A DNA stretch of 64,000 nucleotides from Margaritifera margaritifera (lineage: Eukaryota > Mollusca > Bivalvia > Unionida > Margaritiferidae), in the NCBI GenBank assembly GCA_029931535.1, contig JAQPZY010001549.1, forward strand, positions 2,627,001 through 2,691,000, given 5' to 3'. This document shows, in pieces, positions 14,101 through 22,471 of this stretch (position 1 is the first letter of the stretch; each line of letters opens with the position of its first letter). A program made the translations under genes and the position numbers. The notes beneath the pieces are model-generated. The model was not told the origin of the DNA. It worked only from the letters and a program-made list of their open reading frames with translations, and did no database searches.

Positions 14101-16364
14101 GATTTGGTATATTTTGATGAAACCAAGACCTGGGACAGTAATCATAAAGAGTCTTGAACACGATTATTGATTTTAAACTTTTTTTTAACGTAAAGTCATT
14201 CACTTCAGTCAGAATAAGGGAGGGTTACCAGACTTGACACGGGTATACTGTGCCTTCAGACGCGTTTGATTTATAATTAGGATACTCATAGAATCTCGAA
14301 TCGTCCATATCAGAGTCAACATAATTCAAATTAGAGATGATATAAATTTAAGTTTTGTTTCAATTCCTAAATTTCCTTTTCATATCATGTTGGCCATGCT
14401 ATCACAGTCCACCACCAACCATCCCCTCTTTCTATATCTCTCTTCTCCCTTCCGCCCCTCCCCCTCACTAGTATAGCAAGGCACTCTGGGAACAAAAATG
14501 ACACTCTGGCGACAATGGGAAATTAAAATTATGCCCCCATTTTGAAAACTGGCACTCTGGCTACAAGGGGAATTTCACGTTAGTTCATATGTTTGTCATT
14601 AGTATGGCACTCTGGTGACATGGAAAAATGTAATGTTAAAACGTCCAAAGGTTTAACATACACCTACTGACCAACACACCATCTTACTGACCAGCACCCA
14701 TACCTACTGACCAGCACATGCACCTAATGATCATCATCCACACCTACTGACCAGCACCCTTATCTTCTAATCAATACAGTCATACTGACCAGCACCGACA
14801 TCTACTAAACAACACTCATGCTTATGCCAAATACAATGATACTGACTAGAATACACATCTACTAACCATAACATACAACCACTAAACATCACCCATACCT
14901 ACTGACCAACACACTGTCTTACTGCCCAGTAATCACGCTAGCAAATATAGTGTTACTGACTAGGACACACAACTACTGACCTACACATGCACCTTCTAAC
15001 CAACACCATCTTACTGACTAGCACCCACATCCACTAAGCAAAACCAACAACTACTAACTAGTACACAGTCGTACTGACCAGTGCCCACATCTTCAGACCA
15101 ACACCCACACCTACAACCCAACAGTCACACAGATCACCTAATTGTGATAAATAGCTGTAATCAAGAGGACCAGTTAAAAGTAATGCTAAAATTACGAAAT
15201 TGTCACAGAATTTAATTAGCGGAGACTAAAAAGAAAACATTGTAGCATTAGATTAAAATGGGCGAATCTAAAAGTATTACTGAATTTCCGAAACTAATAC
15301 GGACTCTAGCGAAGACTGAAAACAAACCCGGAAATATGTAACAATTATGTCTTAGACTAAAAGTAGTACTAAAATCTGAAACTGACACGGAATGTAGCAG
15401 AGACTATAAAGAAGTCAAAACATTTATAACATCAGTACAATATATGCAAATTTACCGACATTGCCAACATAATCTTAGGTATAGGCAATGCATTATATAT
15501 AACTTTTGGGCACTAGGCATCATGAGCGTCTGTCTACATTTAGGTATTAATCCTCATTACTTAATCCCCTTACTTTGCATCCTACCCTTACACATATGTT
15601 GGTAGGTGTATGTGTTGGGCAGTAGGTGTGGATATTTAACAGTCGGTTTCAGTGCTGCTTAGCAGGTGTGGGTGCTGGTTGGTAAGACTGTGTATTGGTT
15701 AGTAGGCTTTGGTGTTGGTTAGTAGATGTTGTGATGGTTGCTAAGACTAGGTTGATCAGTAGGCGTGGGTGATGGTCAGTAGGTGTTTATACCGGTCACT
15801 AGACGTGAATGCTGGCCAGTAACACACTGTGTATTCGTTAGTAAACGTGGGTGTTGGTCAGTAAGATAGTAATACTGTGATTTGCTCTGTAGGTGTGGCT
15901 GTTGCTGGTTAGTAGATGTAGGTGCTAATTAATGCCATTGTATTAGTTTATTAGCGTGTGTGTTGGTTAGTTGATGTGGGTGCTTGTCAGATAGACCGTG
16001 TATTGCCTAGAAGATGCAGGTGCTCGTCAGTTATACTGCGTGGTAGTCAGTAGGCGCGGGTGCTGGTCAGTAAGACAGCATAATGGTCAGTAGATGTGGG
16101 TATTAGTCAGTATGTGTAATTTGTCAGAAGGTATATGTTAAACCTTTGGACATTTTTAACATTACCATTAATTTTCTGTCAAGAGTAACACTCTAATGAT
16201 AAACTTATGGACGCTTTTAACATTACATTTCCCTGGTCTCCAGAGTGCTATAATAATGGTAAATCTATGGACTAATGTGAAATTCCCTTGCCGTCAGAGT
16301 GTCATTTATCAAAATGGAGGCGTAATATTAAATTGTGACTGTCGCCAGTGTGCAACGCTACAAT

Positions 16365-16459
<95 letters not shown>

Positions 16460-18031
16460 TCAAACGGCGTTTTGAAAATAAATGTTGATATATATTTTCA
16501 TCAAGTATAATGGTAAAGTTGATGTTAATTTGATCAACCCTGATTTGCTGCATTTGGTTGTGAACACGTGAACTCCATGCAACGAGGCATTCAGTTTTTT
16601 ACACTTATTAAGTTACTACCGTAAGAAAAGTATTTCGCTTTCATTGTGTCTGCGCGTCTGTTGTTTCCTTTGAGTTTCCACTCACGTGTTTGCTTCCAGA
16701 AATTATATCAGCAAAAAAAAAAGAATACGATAATATCTTTTTATGTTTGCAAAGAAAGCTAATTGATTGGAATAACAAATTCTTTGGCAGATTTTGCTGT
16801 AAGTATGATCCTTGCATGAACCAGAATTGGTTTTGTGTGTCAGTCCAGTCATTTCTATACACGCAGGTAAACGCTACATCTACCAATAAACGGAGACTTT
16901 TCATATATTTGTTCCGTGTTCATCTTATTCAAATTTTATGATTGGGAAACATGCGGCGTAAGGGACGCCTAAGGTACGTTTCTTTGATTAACAAACAAAT
17001 ATGTCGAATGTTTATTAAACCTTCACTCCTTAAATAAAGGTAAAGATCGGATTACCTACGGATGACATATTAGTTGGTAAGTTATTACTACGTTTATGTA
17101 TTGGTACAGACGAATACGTTAAATGAACAGAGGAAGTAAAATAATTTTAACACTTTTATGCATGCGATAAATGTGATGATGATCCCAGTTAGAACAAATC
17201 GTTCATACTATCATCTAAAGGCATTCGTTTTATTATTTGTATTTCTTTTCTTTAATACAGACAGTCCAACAGCATTAAGCCGAGAAATAACAAATGGTTA
17301 TGTCACTTTATCATCTAAGGCAAATTTCACCTCTGATTCCTCAAGCTCTGAGACAGAAAATGGTAAGCAGTGAAAGAAAAATGTAAACTAGTTGAGCAAT
17401 TTCTTTTGTTCCAGCTCTGCGTTTGAAATGAAAGATAACTTTAATGAGTAATTTAAAAACAATAAAAGGAAATAAAGAGCTATCCGTCGGTTATGTTCCA
17501 TGTAGTTAATATAAAACAATGAGGTTTATATTTTTTGCTCTTCTTTTTTGTTCTTTTGAATCTGCAAACATGACAATTTCTTGCTGCATAACAAGTAGAA
17601 GTGTGCTTTGTGTTGCTTATGATATAATGAAATTAATGTGTTCTCCCTCTCAAAAGCGCTTGTTTATGATAAATATGCTATTTCATTTCCTGTTTGCGGC
17701 TGAGATCAATTGTTTAATGTAGATACTATTCACTTGCTCTTAGTAACGGTGTCAGTAGAATGGCTCATGTGTCATAGTAATATCCATTATTTTCTGCGTC
17801 ACTATTCGATACTTATGTTAGTGACGATTCGAATCGATTGGATTTCAGTTTTGTTTGGTGCTAGTTATTCCAGTCACCCCACCACCACCACCACCTTTCA
17901 TTGCCTGCAGGACGGACATCTTTGTTGGGTACTTTCCGTCCGTTGATCCGTACGTAGACGAGTCCGTGCGTATGTCCGCTTGTATATTCCTCTGTAAAGA
18001 ACTCATTGGTTCCATTGCACAAGAAGTTTCA

Positions 18032-18072
<41 letters not shown>

Positions 18073-19934
18073 ATCCACACATACATACACACATTGATTA
18101 CCTTCACTGACCTCAACATATACGGATTCCTCCATTGTGGTAGCAACACTTGATTTTGAATTAAACTTATTTGAAACATTCTTAGTATGAATGAAATAAG
18201 AAAATCTGATTGGATTAATTTTGTAAGAATCGTATAAAAGCTAGTCTAGTTTCTTATTTCTTTCCACACTCCATGATGTTCAATAAAGTTGTAAAGAGGT
18301 GAAGGTGCCGGACAAAATAATATCCATCTATCTGACGTTACTGATTATTGTCTGTTTATCTGAAATTCACTGTCATAACGTTTCCTCAGTGGTTCTATTT
18401 TCAGTATACGTCTTGCTTGTTACTGCATTCACATATTTTCCATTGTAATACAGATACTAATATAAATTTTAAAAAAAGTATAGTTGCTTCGTTTTGACAT
18501 CGGAGGAAAAATTAACTAAAAAGTTTAAATCAGTAAATAAATGAATTTAAAACCACAATCCATTTAAGTAGAACAATGTTGTCGTTCGAAGATGATCATG
18601 ACATCACTAACTGGTTTGGGTTCTGTGAGTACCTGAGCGGCTGATCAGGCCAATTTGTGCTCTGGATTCTCAGTGGCACACGTGACAAGGGTTCCCGCTT
18701 AGGTTTGCTAGATCAATAGAGGACGTGCTGCAGTTCTGAGATTTACGCTGCTCTCGCTTCTGCACTGCCTCTGCAATTCTTCTCAGTTCAAAGTATGTAG
18801 CTCCAGTATGGATGAGACTGCGCCAGGTGGAGCGATCTTGTGCGAGATCTTCCCAAAACTCAGGGTCAGTGCTGAAATGTTTCAAGGATGACTTGAAGGA
18901 AACATTAAGGTATTTTTTTCTGACCACCCTGAGATTGCTTTCCCTTCTTCAGATTGGAGTAGAATATCGTCTTTGATAGTCGCTCTTCTGGCATCCTGGC
19001 GATGTGGCCTTCCCATCTTATCTGTGATTTCATCACTAGAATGTGGATGCTTGAAATGACTGCCCGTGTGAGAACCTTAGTGTCTGGGACCCTGTCCTGC
19101 CATCTTATCCTCATCAGTTTCCTAAAGCATCTCATGTGATAATGGTTCAGCTTCTTGGTATGGCGTCTTCACACCGTCCAGGTTTCGCATGCATACAGCA
19201 GGGTAGGCAAAACAATTGTTTTGTGGACCTTCAGTTTTGGGAATTGTTCAATCAATCAAACTTATTCTTGCTTTCATAACATGAAGGCACAGGGATTCAC
19301 TAAACTGTACACCAGTCTATTGTTGATTAACCCTGAGTGACGCTGGTACTCGCAGGGAGACCGTAGCAATTAAAGCCAATGCATTACTTGAATACACTGG
19401 GCAATAACAACGTCGGACTTAGAATCTATAATCTGCCGATTGCAAAACCAACGCGCGTAATCATAAAGAGTCTTGAGCACAATTATTTATTTCAGACTTA
19501 ACTATTTTGTTTGCTTGACTGAGCTATTCTTTACTTTCTAAAGACAAGACTAAGAACTTTAGTCAACTAAACGAAGTTTGGTAAATTTATAGAATTAGTG
19601 AATGTGTTGTATTTTAATTTACACATACTAACCTAATTTTACCGATTGCAAAAATAAATCAAAATGGTTTCTAAATTTAGAGTTTATTTTGGTTTGATCT
19701 GCTGTTCATGTACTCAGACAGATTCCTAGATAGAGTTGCATGTGGCTTTCATACTTGTTTGGCCTGCGCAAAAGGCTCATGTATGATGAAAATTTGCATA
19801 AGCCAAACACGTACTCAACAAATCCAAAGAAATCGCCCAGATCTCCGAACCACGAGTGTCAAAATTAGAGATGATTAAAATTTACATCTTTTTGTATTTT
19901 TACAATTCTGTTTATTAGCGAATCAATAACGATA

Positions 19935-19974
<40 letters not shown>

Positions 19975-20993
19975 GAGTTGTGATATACGACTGCACATTA
20001 CCAATACATTGTTATCAAATGTAATGCAATAGTCGCTCTTCATTAACTAAACATAATTTGTTATAAATCGTTGGGAACACGTTAACAGCATGTAGCGGAG
20101 TTTTTTTATTTGTAATTTTGCTTAAATTATTGAATGTCCATCCTAAATGCAGTTAGTGCATGGGGGTATCTCGCTTTTATTTTGTCTGTGCGGAAGTGTG
20201 TGTCCCGTACTCTTCTTCTCCGTTCATTTGTTTACCCGTCTAGTAGTCACTTCAGTTGATGAGATAAATAAGCGTACTTAAATACATTTTGAAAATAGTT
20301 ATGATTGTAAAAACAAATCCAGATTGGTTTCAGAAATAACTTGGCGCATATTGGTGGAACTGTGACCTTTACTCAACCTAGAATTCCCTGTGTGTCCGTC
20401 CGGTCATTTCGATGTCACCGGGAAAAAATTATGTCTGCAAAAGATACCTAGGTATATAGTAATCCTCGTGTCCGTCCGTTCGTCCTTCCATCCAGCACTC
20501 GTTAGTTGCAACAAGTTCCGCAGTTTTTAGATGGATATCCATTAATTCTCATCGACGTACACTGCCACTCTTGATTCCTACAACAGAAATCAAGGTATAT
20601 AGACGTTATTATAGAGTAATACAAATATACACCAAACAGAGGGGAAAGTGCTATCCCTAAATCCTACAGAAGAATGGTTAATAACATTAACATAATTTTT
20701 AATACGAATAAATAATAATATCACCAGGGATATATCATTTTTAATTCGTACTCTACGGTTAATTTCCACCGGAGTTCTTGGGTTACGGCACCCGTCTAAC
20801 CTATATTCCAATATTATTTTTTCGTATTTAAAAATTATGTTAATGTTATCAAGCATTCTCCTGTAGGTGATGTGTGCATAGTCGAGATGGTATAGGGGTT
20901 GGTGCTTGCAGGCAAACCTATGGGTGCCGTAATCCGCGGAATCTCCGTAGAGTACAAATTAAAAATTCTCTAACATATATGATAATAGTATTT

Positions 20994-21082
<89 letters not shown>

Positions 21083-21493
21083 TGTCTATCTATCTTAATC
21101 TACAGGTGGTATATCTTCTTTTAGAGTTTTCATCAACCTGTGTTATTGTATTTGTAATACCAGCACGCATTTATTCCCTAACAGACAAATCAGAATGGTT
21201 TCTGGTCTCTGCAGTAGCCGTGCTTGTTATGGATGCTGGCCTTATTGTCTTTGCCGTGCGGAAATTTCGACAATGGAGAGGTAATGTCAAGTATGCATAT
21301 AATGCTACATTTTCTTTCTGAAATATTTATATAAAAGAGAATTTTTTACTTCCATTTAAAAGCTGAAAACATGTTTCGAAATAATGCGACTACCCTGAAA
21401 TGCTACTATAGAGGAATGAAGGATCTCCATCGCCAACAAATTGACAACCCTCATGGAGTAATAAATACTAATGAAAATCCGTTCAATAAATAA
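1837..21493 (+). CDS. Two-Ig-domain single-pass receptor (spliced gene model)
   Basis: Predicted type I membrane receptor of the immunoglobulin superfamily. The proposed coding exons are 1837-1897, 2989-3315, 4526-4834, 17261-17362, 21185-21280 and 21363-21493. They sum to 1026 nt, or 341 residues plus stop. Every junction is phase 1 with GT donors and AG acceptors, so the frame stays open throughout, which is hard to obtain by chance. Order: signal peptide, Ig-like 1, Ig-like 2, Ser/Thr-rich segment, transmembrane helix, 44-residue tail. Ig-like 1 carries DSGNY and Ig-like 2 carries DLGTY, the D-x-G-x-Y signature before strand F. There are several N-glycosylation sequons. The ligand cannot be told from sequence. 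Symmetric phase-1 exons are typical of extracellular module genes. Intron 3 is 12.4 kb and full of transposon relics, so the locus could be decaying or could use other 3' exons. No transcript evidence is available. Confidence 0.6.
2050..2560. repeat. Diverged ~144-bp tandem repeat, about 3 units
   Basis: Within intron 1, a motif with cctattgatttg followed by a TCAAAGGTCA-like stretch recurs at about 2112, 2256 and, more diverged, 2399. The period is 143-144 bp. Each unit also carries an ataacttt segment and a gcttgcac segment. Repeats of the form TCAAAGGTCAAGGTCA are common in molluscan genomes; that comparison is from general knowledge, not a search. Confidence 0.65.
2989..3315 (+). CDS. Exon 2: Ig-like domain 1
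   Basis: Exon of 327 bp (109 codons), acceptor cattacag, donor gtaagt, phase 1 at both ends. It encodes a V-set-like fold: an early strand region, a central charged stretch (YKDRINRIELNKGNLSF) and the strand E-F signature DSGNYTV near residue 88. Five N-glycosylation sequons can be read (NAT, NGS, NKT, NLS, NYT). The usual pair of disulfide cysteines is absent, which is unusual for a V-set domain and suggests a divergent or cysteine-less Ig fold. Confidence 0.7.
3570..3865. repeat. Dispersed repeat with internal ~65-bp duplication
   Basis: The sequence contains a gggacaccagtccatc motif followed by two related segments, one near 3680-3722 and one near 3741-3783. Each reads as CTGCTG-CCATTTT, then gtcgac or gcgac, then atccaccaag. 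This looks like a SINE-like or other non-autonomous dispersed element rather than a gene. An open frame at 3617-3865 is not thought to be coding. Confidence 0.5.
3990..4045. repeat. (ATT)n microsatellite
   Basis: Trinucleotide ATT/TTA array of about 55 bp in intron 2, with one G interruption. Confidence 0.95.
4526..4834 (+). CDS. Exon 3: Ig-like domain 2
   Basis: Exon of 309 bp (103 codons), acceptor ttttctag, donor gtaatt, phase 1 at both ends. It encodes a second Ig-like domain: an early Cys (FMCNNT), a central GDC and QDC cysteine pair, and the DLGTYVAWD signature near the end. Sequons NNT, NVT and NLS are visible. Unlike domain 1 it keeps cysteines, although their spacing is not the textbook one. 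Confidence 0.65.
4835..5860. other. Start of intron 3, no gene seen
   Basis: AT-rich intron sequence. It holds a T-rich run near 5341-5385 and two diverged copies of a ~94-bp segment (about 5670-5755 and 5764-5835), each with acaaaaatac followed by aggtcc and tgg. No splice-consistent exon was found. Confidence 0.6.
5870..7596 (+). pseudogene. Decayed element coding sequence, unrecognised
   Basis: Several + strand stretches read as ordinary protein for 30-60 residues and are then broken by stops or frameshifts, for example around 6265-6440, 6540-6720, 6735-6890 and 6925-7110. The composition (Lys, Glu, Asn, Tyr rich) and the frequent frame changes fit a dead mobile-element or virus-like gene. 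No catalytic motif or known domain could be named. It lies inside intron 3 of the receptor gene. Confidence 0.4.
7597..8182. repeat. (TGTA)n tetranucleotide array, ~585 bp
   Basis: Long TGTA/TATG array with interruptions by tgca, tcta and tata variants. It is open in several frames on both strands, giving low-complexity Met-Tyr-Val-Cys or His-Thr-Tyr-Ile repeats that are not genes. The array interrupts the relic reading frame before 7597 and after 8183, so it probably expanded inside that dead gene. Confidence 0.97.
8183..8560 (+). pseudogene. Relic coding sequence after the TGTA array
   Basis: The + strand reads as plausible protein from 8190 to about 8334 (CETSAVRQKVHPKVSSG), and in another frame from about 8370 to 8540 (for example HTNVYVIMGHLNFFQRK). 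It appears to continue the relic upstream of the array. No family assigned. Confidence 0.35.
9082..9390 (-). pseudogene. Relic coding sequence, unrecognised
   Basis: Two overlapping minus frames read as complex protein: a segment containing VDGNTFDYSFGNCLYEVHDA, and then, after a frame change, one containing RFIKEDIIEALNMNELQYH. This fits a frameshifted gene fragment. Its orientation is opposite to the neighbouring relics, as expected for a large element with genes on both strands. Confidence 0.35.
9802..10410 (-). pseudogene. Two short relic frames, unrecognised
   Basis: Minus-strand frames 10410-10213 (with KEHVTRKWYDKNNEHVDD) and 10005-9802 are separated by stops. Both have non-repetitive composition. 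They may be remnants of the same element as the neighbours. No domain recognised. Confidence 0.25.
10740..11910 (+). pseudogene. Relic frames including a coiled-coil-like stretch
   Basis: A + strand frame at 10865-11119 and another at 11595-11909 are open. The latter holds a Lys/Glu-rich heptad-like segment (SLKAEIEELKKRFLEEG) that would form a short coiled coil. A G-rich homopolymer lies at about 10757-10769. No family assigned; probably element debris inside intron 3. Confidence 0.3.
12120..12999 (+). pseudogene. Possible Polinton minor-capsid-like relic and trailing frames
   Basis: Near 12205-12235 the frame reads NYNAKLLGFDSEESMEL. The LLGF segment after a short strand region resembles the conserved LGF motif of minor-capsid-like proteins in Polinton/adintovirus elements, but the match is short. 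Further open frames follow at 12554-12736 and 12793-12999 (with WRKHFDIFKNCFLIAGEG), neither recognised. In-frame stops and frame changes make the region non-functional. Assignment is tentative. Confidence 0.3.
13380..14400. repeat. Segmental duplication block B (copy 1)
   Basis: Diverged copy of 58640-59560 in the same order and orientation. Shared words include gtgcatacacaccgc (13468 versus 58746), gcccaataa-like and aattaccgancaaatgtgcattt (13664 versus 58922), ggccgatagcagaaatgct-like (13787 versus 59039) and gaggaagaagacgattt (14090 versus 59348). It has no coding content. It places the sequence around the Ser/Thr-rich exons inside a repeated genomic unit. Confidence 0.8.
14463..16360. 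mobile_element. Foldback element with minisatellite arms (~1.9 kb)
   Basis: Large inverted repeat. An 18-bp word at 14643-14660 (gtccaaaggtttaacata) has its exact reverse complement at 16134-16151. The outer arms (14463-14660 and 16134-16360) share inverted units reading GCACTCTGG-CGACA-GGGAAAT. The inner arms are minisatellites built on a ~20-bp unit like CCTACTGACCAGCACCCACA, at 14655-15135, and its complement at 15590-16130. A ~450-bp unique loop separates them. No transposase is visible. The structure fits a Foldback-like non-autonomous DNA element. The matching intervals in related blocks (about 19.87-19.93 and 59.47-59.56 kb) lack it, so it inserted in this copy. Confidence 0.8.
16368..16458. 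repeat. (CT)n microsatellite
   Basis: CT array of ~90 bp directly beside the foldback element; also present at the equivalent place in duplicated blocks (19935 and 59559). Confidence 0.97.
17261..17362 (+). CDS. Exon 4: Ser/Thr-rich membrane-proximal segment (or alternative first exon)
   Basis: Exon of 102 bp between acceptor aatacag and donor gtaagc, phase 1 at both ends. It encodes a Ser/Thr-rich stretch including TNGYVTLSSKANFTSDSSSS, suitable as an O-glycosylated stalk before the transmembrane exon. Copies sit at 32628-32729 and 60399-60499. Alternative reading: the frame is also open upstream to an ATG at 17158 and includes a hydrophobic run (AFVLLFVFLFF), so it could instead be a first exon with its own signal peptide. 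Pyrimidine-rich acceptor tracts encode hydrophobic residues by chance, so the internal-exon reading is preferred but not proven. Confidence 0.55.
18032..18093. repeat. (CT)n(CA)n microsatellite
   Basis: Compound CT then CA array within block D1; open frames across it on both strands are low-complexity artefacts. Confidence 0.95.
18560..19245 (-). mobile_element. LINE 3' end (reverse transcriptase C-terminal region), degenerate
   Basis: On the minus strand, from about 19240 down, the frame reads LYACETWTV, then after a stop a stretch with RKLMRIRWQDRVPDTKVL, IRWEGHIARMPEERLSK and KGKQSQGGQKK. In a second frame come FWEDLAQDRSTWRSL and a final CHVCH....GLIS zinc-finger-like end. This series is characteristic of the C-terminal part of non-LTR retrotransposon ORF2 proteins common in invertebrates. 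It is 5'-truncated and has stops and at least one frameshift near 18920, so it is inactive. It replaces the part of block D1 where a signal-peptide exon would be expected from the other copies. Confidence 0.85.
19330..19460. repeat. Possible SINE-like fragment
   Basis: The segment has a ctgggcaata word and a region near 19410-19455 loosely resembling a minus-strand tRNA-like head. A tgacgctggtact word is shared with 5128-5140. The support is weak. Confidence 0.25.
19460..20560. repeat. Segmental duplication fragment upstream of the transmembrane exon
   Basis: Shares aatcataaagagtcttga (19460) with 14143, then an attagagatgat word and a CT array, then a gggaacacgttaac word (compare 16561 and 59716). 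A segment near 20356-20440 with tgacc...tgtgtgtccgtc...gtcattt..gatg resembles 32110-32170 and 59930-59990. It contains a CT microsatellite at 19935-19974. No coding sequence was seen. Confidence 0.55.
20663..20867. mobile_element. Hairpin MITE (~205 bp palindromic element)
   Basis: The left half (cctacag-agaatg, then aacattaacataattttt, from 20663) is mirrored by the right half (aaaattatgttaatgtta, then cattctcctgtagg, ending at 20867). Terminal inverted repeats extend for ~55 bp. The centre carries a ggttacggcacccgtctaacc segment. A partial copy of that centre lies in opposite orientation at about 20905-20990. This is a non-autonomous hairpin element; no target-site duplication is clear. 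Confidence 0.75.
20873..20995 (+). repeat. Inverted partial copy of the hairpin core with tRNA-like features
   Basis: The segment includes agatggtataggggttggtg (box A-like) and gggtgccgtaatcc (box B-like), followed by gtagagtacaaattaaaaat. The latter is the reverse complement of the hairpin core at 20735-20800. This suggests the hairpin derives from a SINE-like or tRNA-related unit. It is not a functional tRNA: no acceptor-stem pairing could be drawn. Confidence 0.45.
20998..21081. repeat. (TA)n(TG)n microsatellite
   Basis: Compound TA then TG array of ~84 bp just upstream of the transmembrane exon. Confidence 0.97.
21185..21280 (+). CDS. Exon 5: transmembrane segment
   Basis: Exon of 96 bp between acceptor ccctaacag and donor gtaatg, phase 1 at both ends. 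It encodes WFLVSAVAVLVMDAGLIVFA followed by the basic stop-transfer VRKFRQWR, a typical type I membrane anchor. The single Asp inside the helix is notable: acidic residues in receptor helices can mediate pairing with adaptor subunits, although that role here is only inference. Confidence 0.65.
21363..21493 (+). CDS. Exon 6: short cytoplasmic tail and stop
   Basis: After an 82-bp intron ending in a T-rich tract and aaaag, the frame set by exon 5 is open for 43 codons to TAA at 21491. The tail is Asn-rich, contains KCYYRGMKDLHR and ends in NENPFNK. An AATAAA hexamer overlaps the stop (21485-21490). No clear ITIM or ITAM is present. Another tail-like sequence lies at 22.5-23.36 kb, so alternative 3' exons are possible. 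Confidence 0.5.
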
Positions 21494-21924
21494 TACACGT
21501 CGTATTCGATATTATCAAAACGGACTGGGAGGAAATAGCTCACATTGATCGCTTTGTATTATGTTCATACATGAATTAAATTGGATTAAAACATGATTTG
21601 AAATTTCTATAAAAAGTAGATTTAAAATAATCAGTATTTAAGATATGTTATATTCTCCAAAAAGAAAGAAAGAAAGACGATTTGGACTTATGTCGTAAAA
21701 TCTGGCCAGGAATTGATAATGCTGAAATTTCAAATTGAATTTAAATTGGAAACTTAAACTGTAAAATTGGCTATATGTTCTATTCAATTTTTGTTTCTTA
21801 GGAGGAAAAAAATAAGAAACTATTCACATAATTTGAATAATGTCAACCTTTCGTGGATGAAACATCAAACACCTTTGACCAAAAGGATGTAATCCTTTTA
21901 TATGAAATCCACATCCGTGCTATT

Positions 21925-22068
21925 GTTACTGACCAATAATTGAAGTAAAGTGTTCTGCCCAGAAACACACCATGGCGGCCGATCCATCCTTGTCTGGGTT
22001 GGATTTGAGCCCGCACCCATGTGGTTACGAGTCAAGCACTCTAACTACTGAGCCACACCGCGGCTTCC
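21925..22068 (-). mobile_element. tRNA-headed SINE, copy 1
   Basis: Read on the minus strand it starts with a tRNA-like head with a box A-like gtggctcagtagttag and a box B-like gggctcaaatcc. This is followed by a conserved body (ccatggtgtgt, then gggcagaacacttta). The same body occurs at 30752-30905, 44881-45039 and 48986-49170, all in the same orientation. It is not a tRNA gene. Confidence 0.75.
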
Positions 22069-22251
22069 AGGCTTCATCAGGAGTAACAAAAAGAAAAGAA
22101 TACAAAGTTCAGAAAAAATTTGCACTAAAATAGGTGAACAATATATATATTTGCGCAACAAAAGATGATCGATACTAATAAAGATTTGTAAATAAAATAA
22201 CACAAAAGTAACGAACGAGATAGTCGGTTGTTCAGCCAAAATGTTTCAGCC

Positions 22252-22255
<4 letters not shown>

Positions 22256-22331
<76 letters not shown>

Positions 22332-22348
22332 AATATATATATATATAC
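22256..22348. repeat. (TA)n microsatellite
   Basis: TA array of ~90 bp interrupted once by gagaaa. Confidence 0.97.
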
Positions 22349-22471
22349 ACTTATTTATTTATTTATAACCACTTTCAACAACAATTGTCAAATAGAAAGT
22401 TTGCATGAAAATTACCAAATTGTGTTCATAAAACATTGATGGGTATTCATTTGCTAATTTTATTTATGTGA

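Larger units (their letters stand above)
16530..18480. repeat. Segmental duplication block D1 (contains Ser/Thr-rich exon)
   Basis: Diverged copy of 31.98-34.76 kb and 59.69-62.19 kb. Shared markers include gctgcatttggttgtg (16548 versus 59706), caccaataaac/ttgttc-gtg tracts, the conserved exon at 17261, atgctatttcatttcctg-like words (17678, 33100, 60708), a CT array with flanking tgattacc, and ggattcctccattgtgg (18123) versus ggactcctccattgtgg (61874). The homology stops near 18480, where a LINE fragment begins. Confidence 0.75.

Noticed and set aside
14650..16130. CRISPR-like array, because of regularly recurring ~20-bp units
   Set aside because: Units are contiguous and degenerate with no spacers, arranged as inverted minisatellites in a eukaryotic foldback element.
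16196..16553. Open frames across the CT array
   Set aside because: Low-complexity Ser-Leu or Arg-Glu repeats from the microsatellite and foldback end; no protein features.
21990..22068. tRNA gene on the minus strand
   Set aside because: Has box A- and box B-like words but no cloverleaf pairing and continues into a repeated body; it is a SINE head, as in the other three copies.
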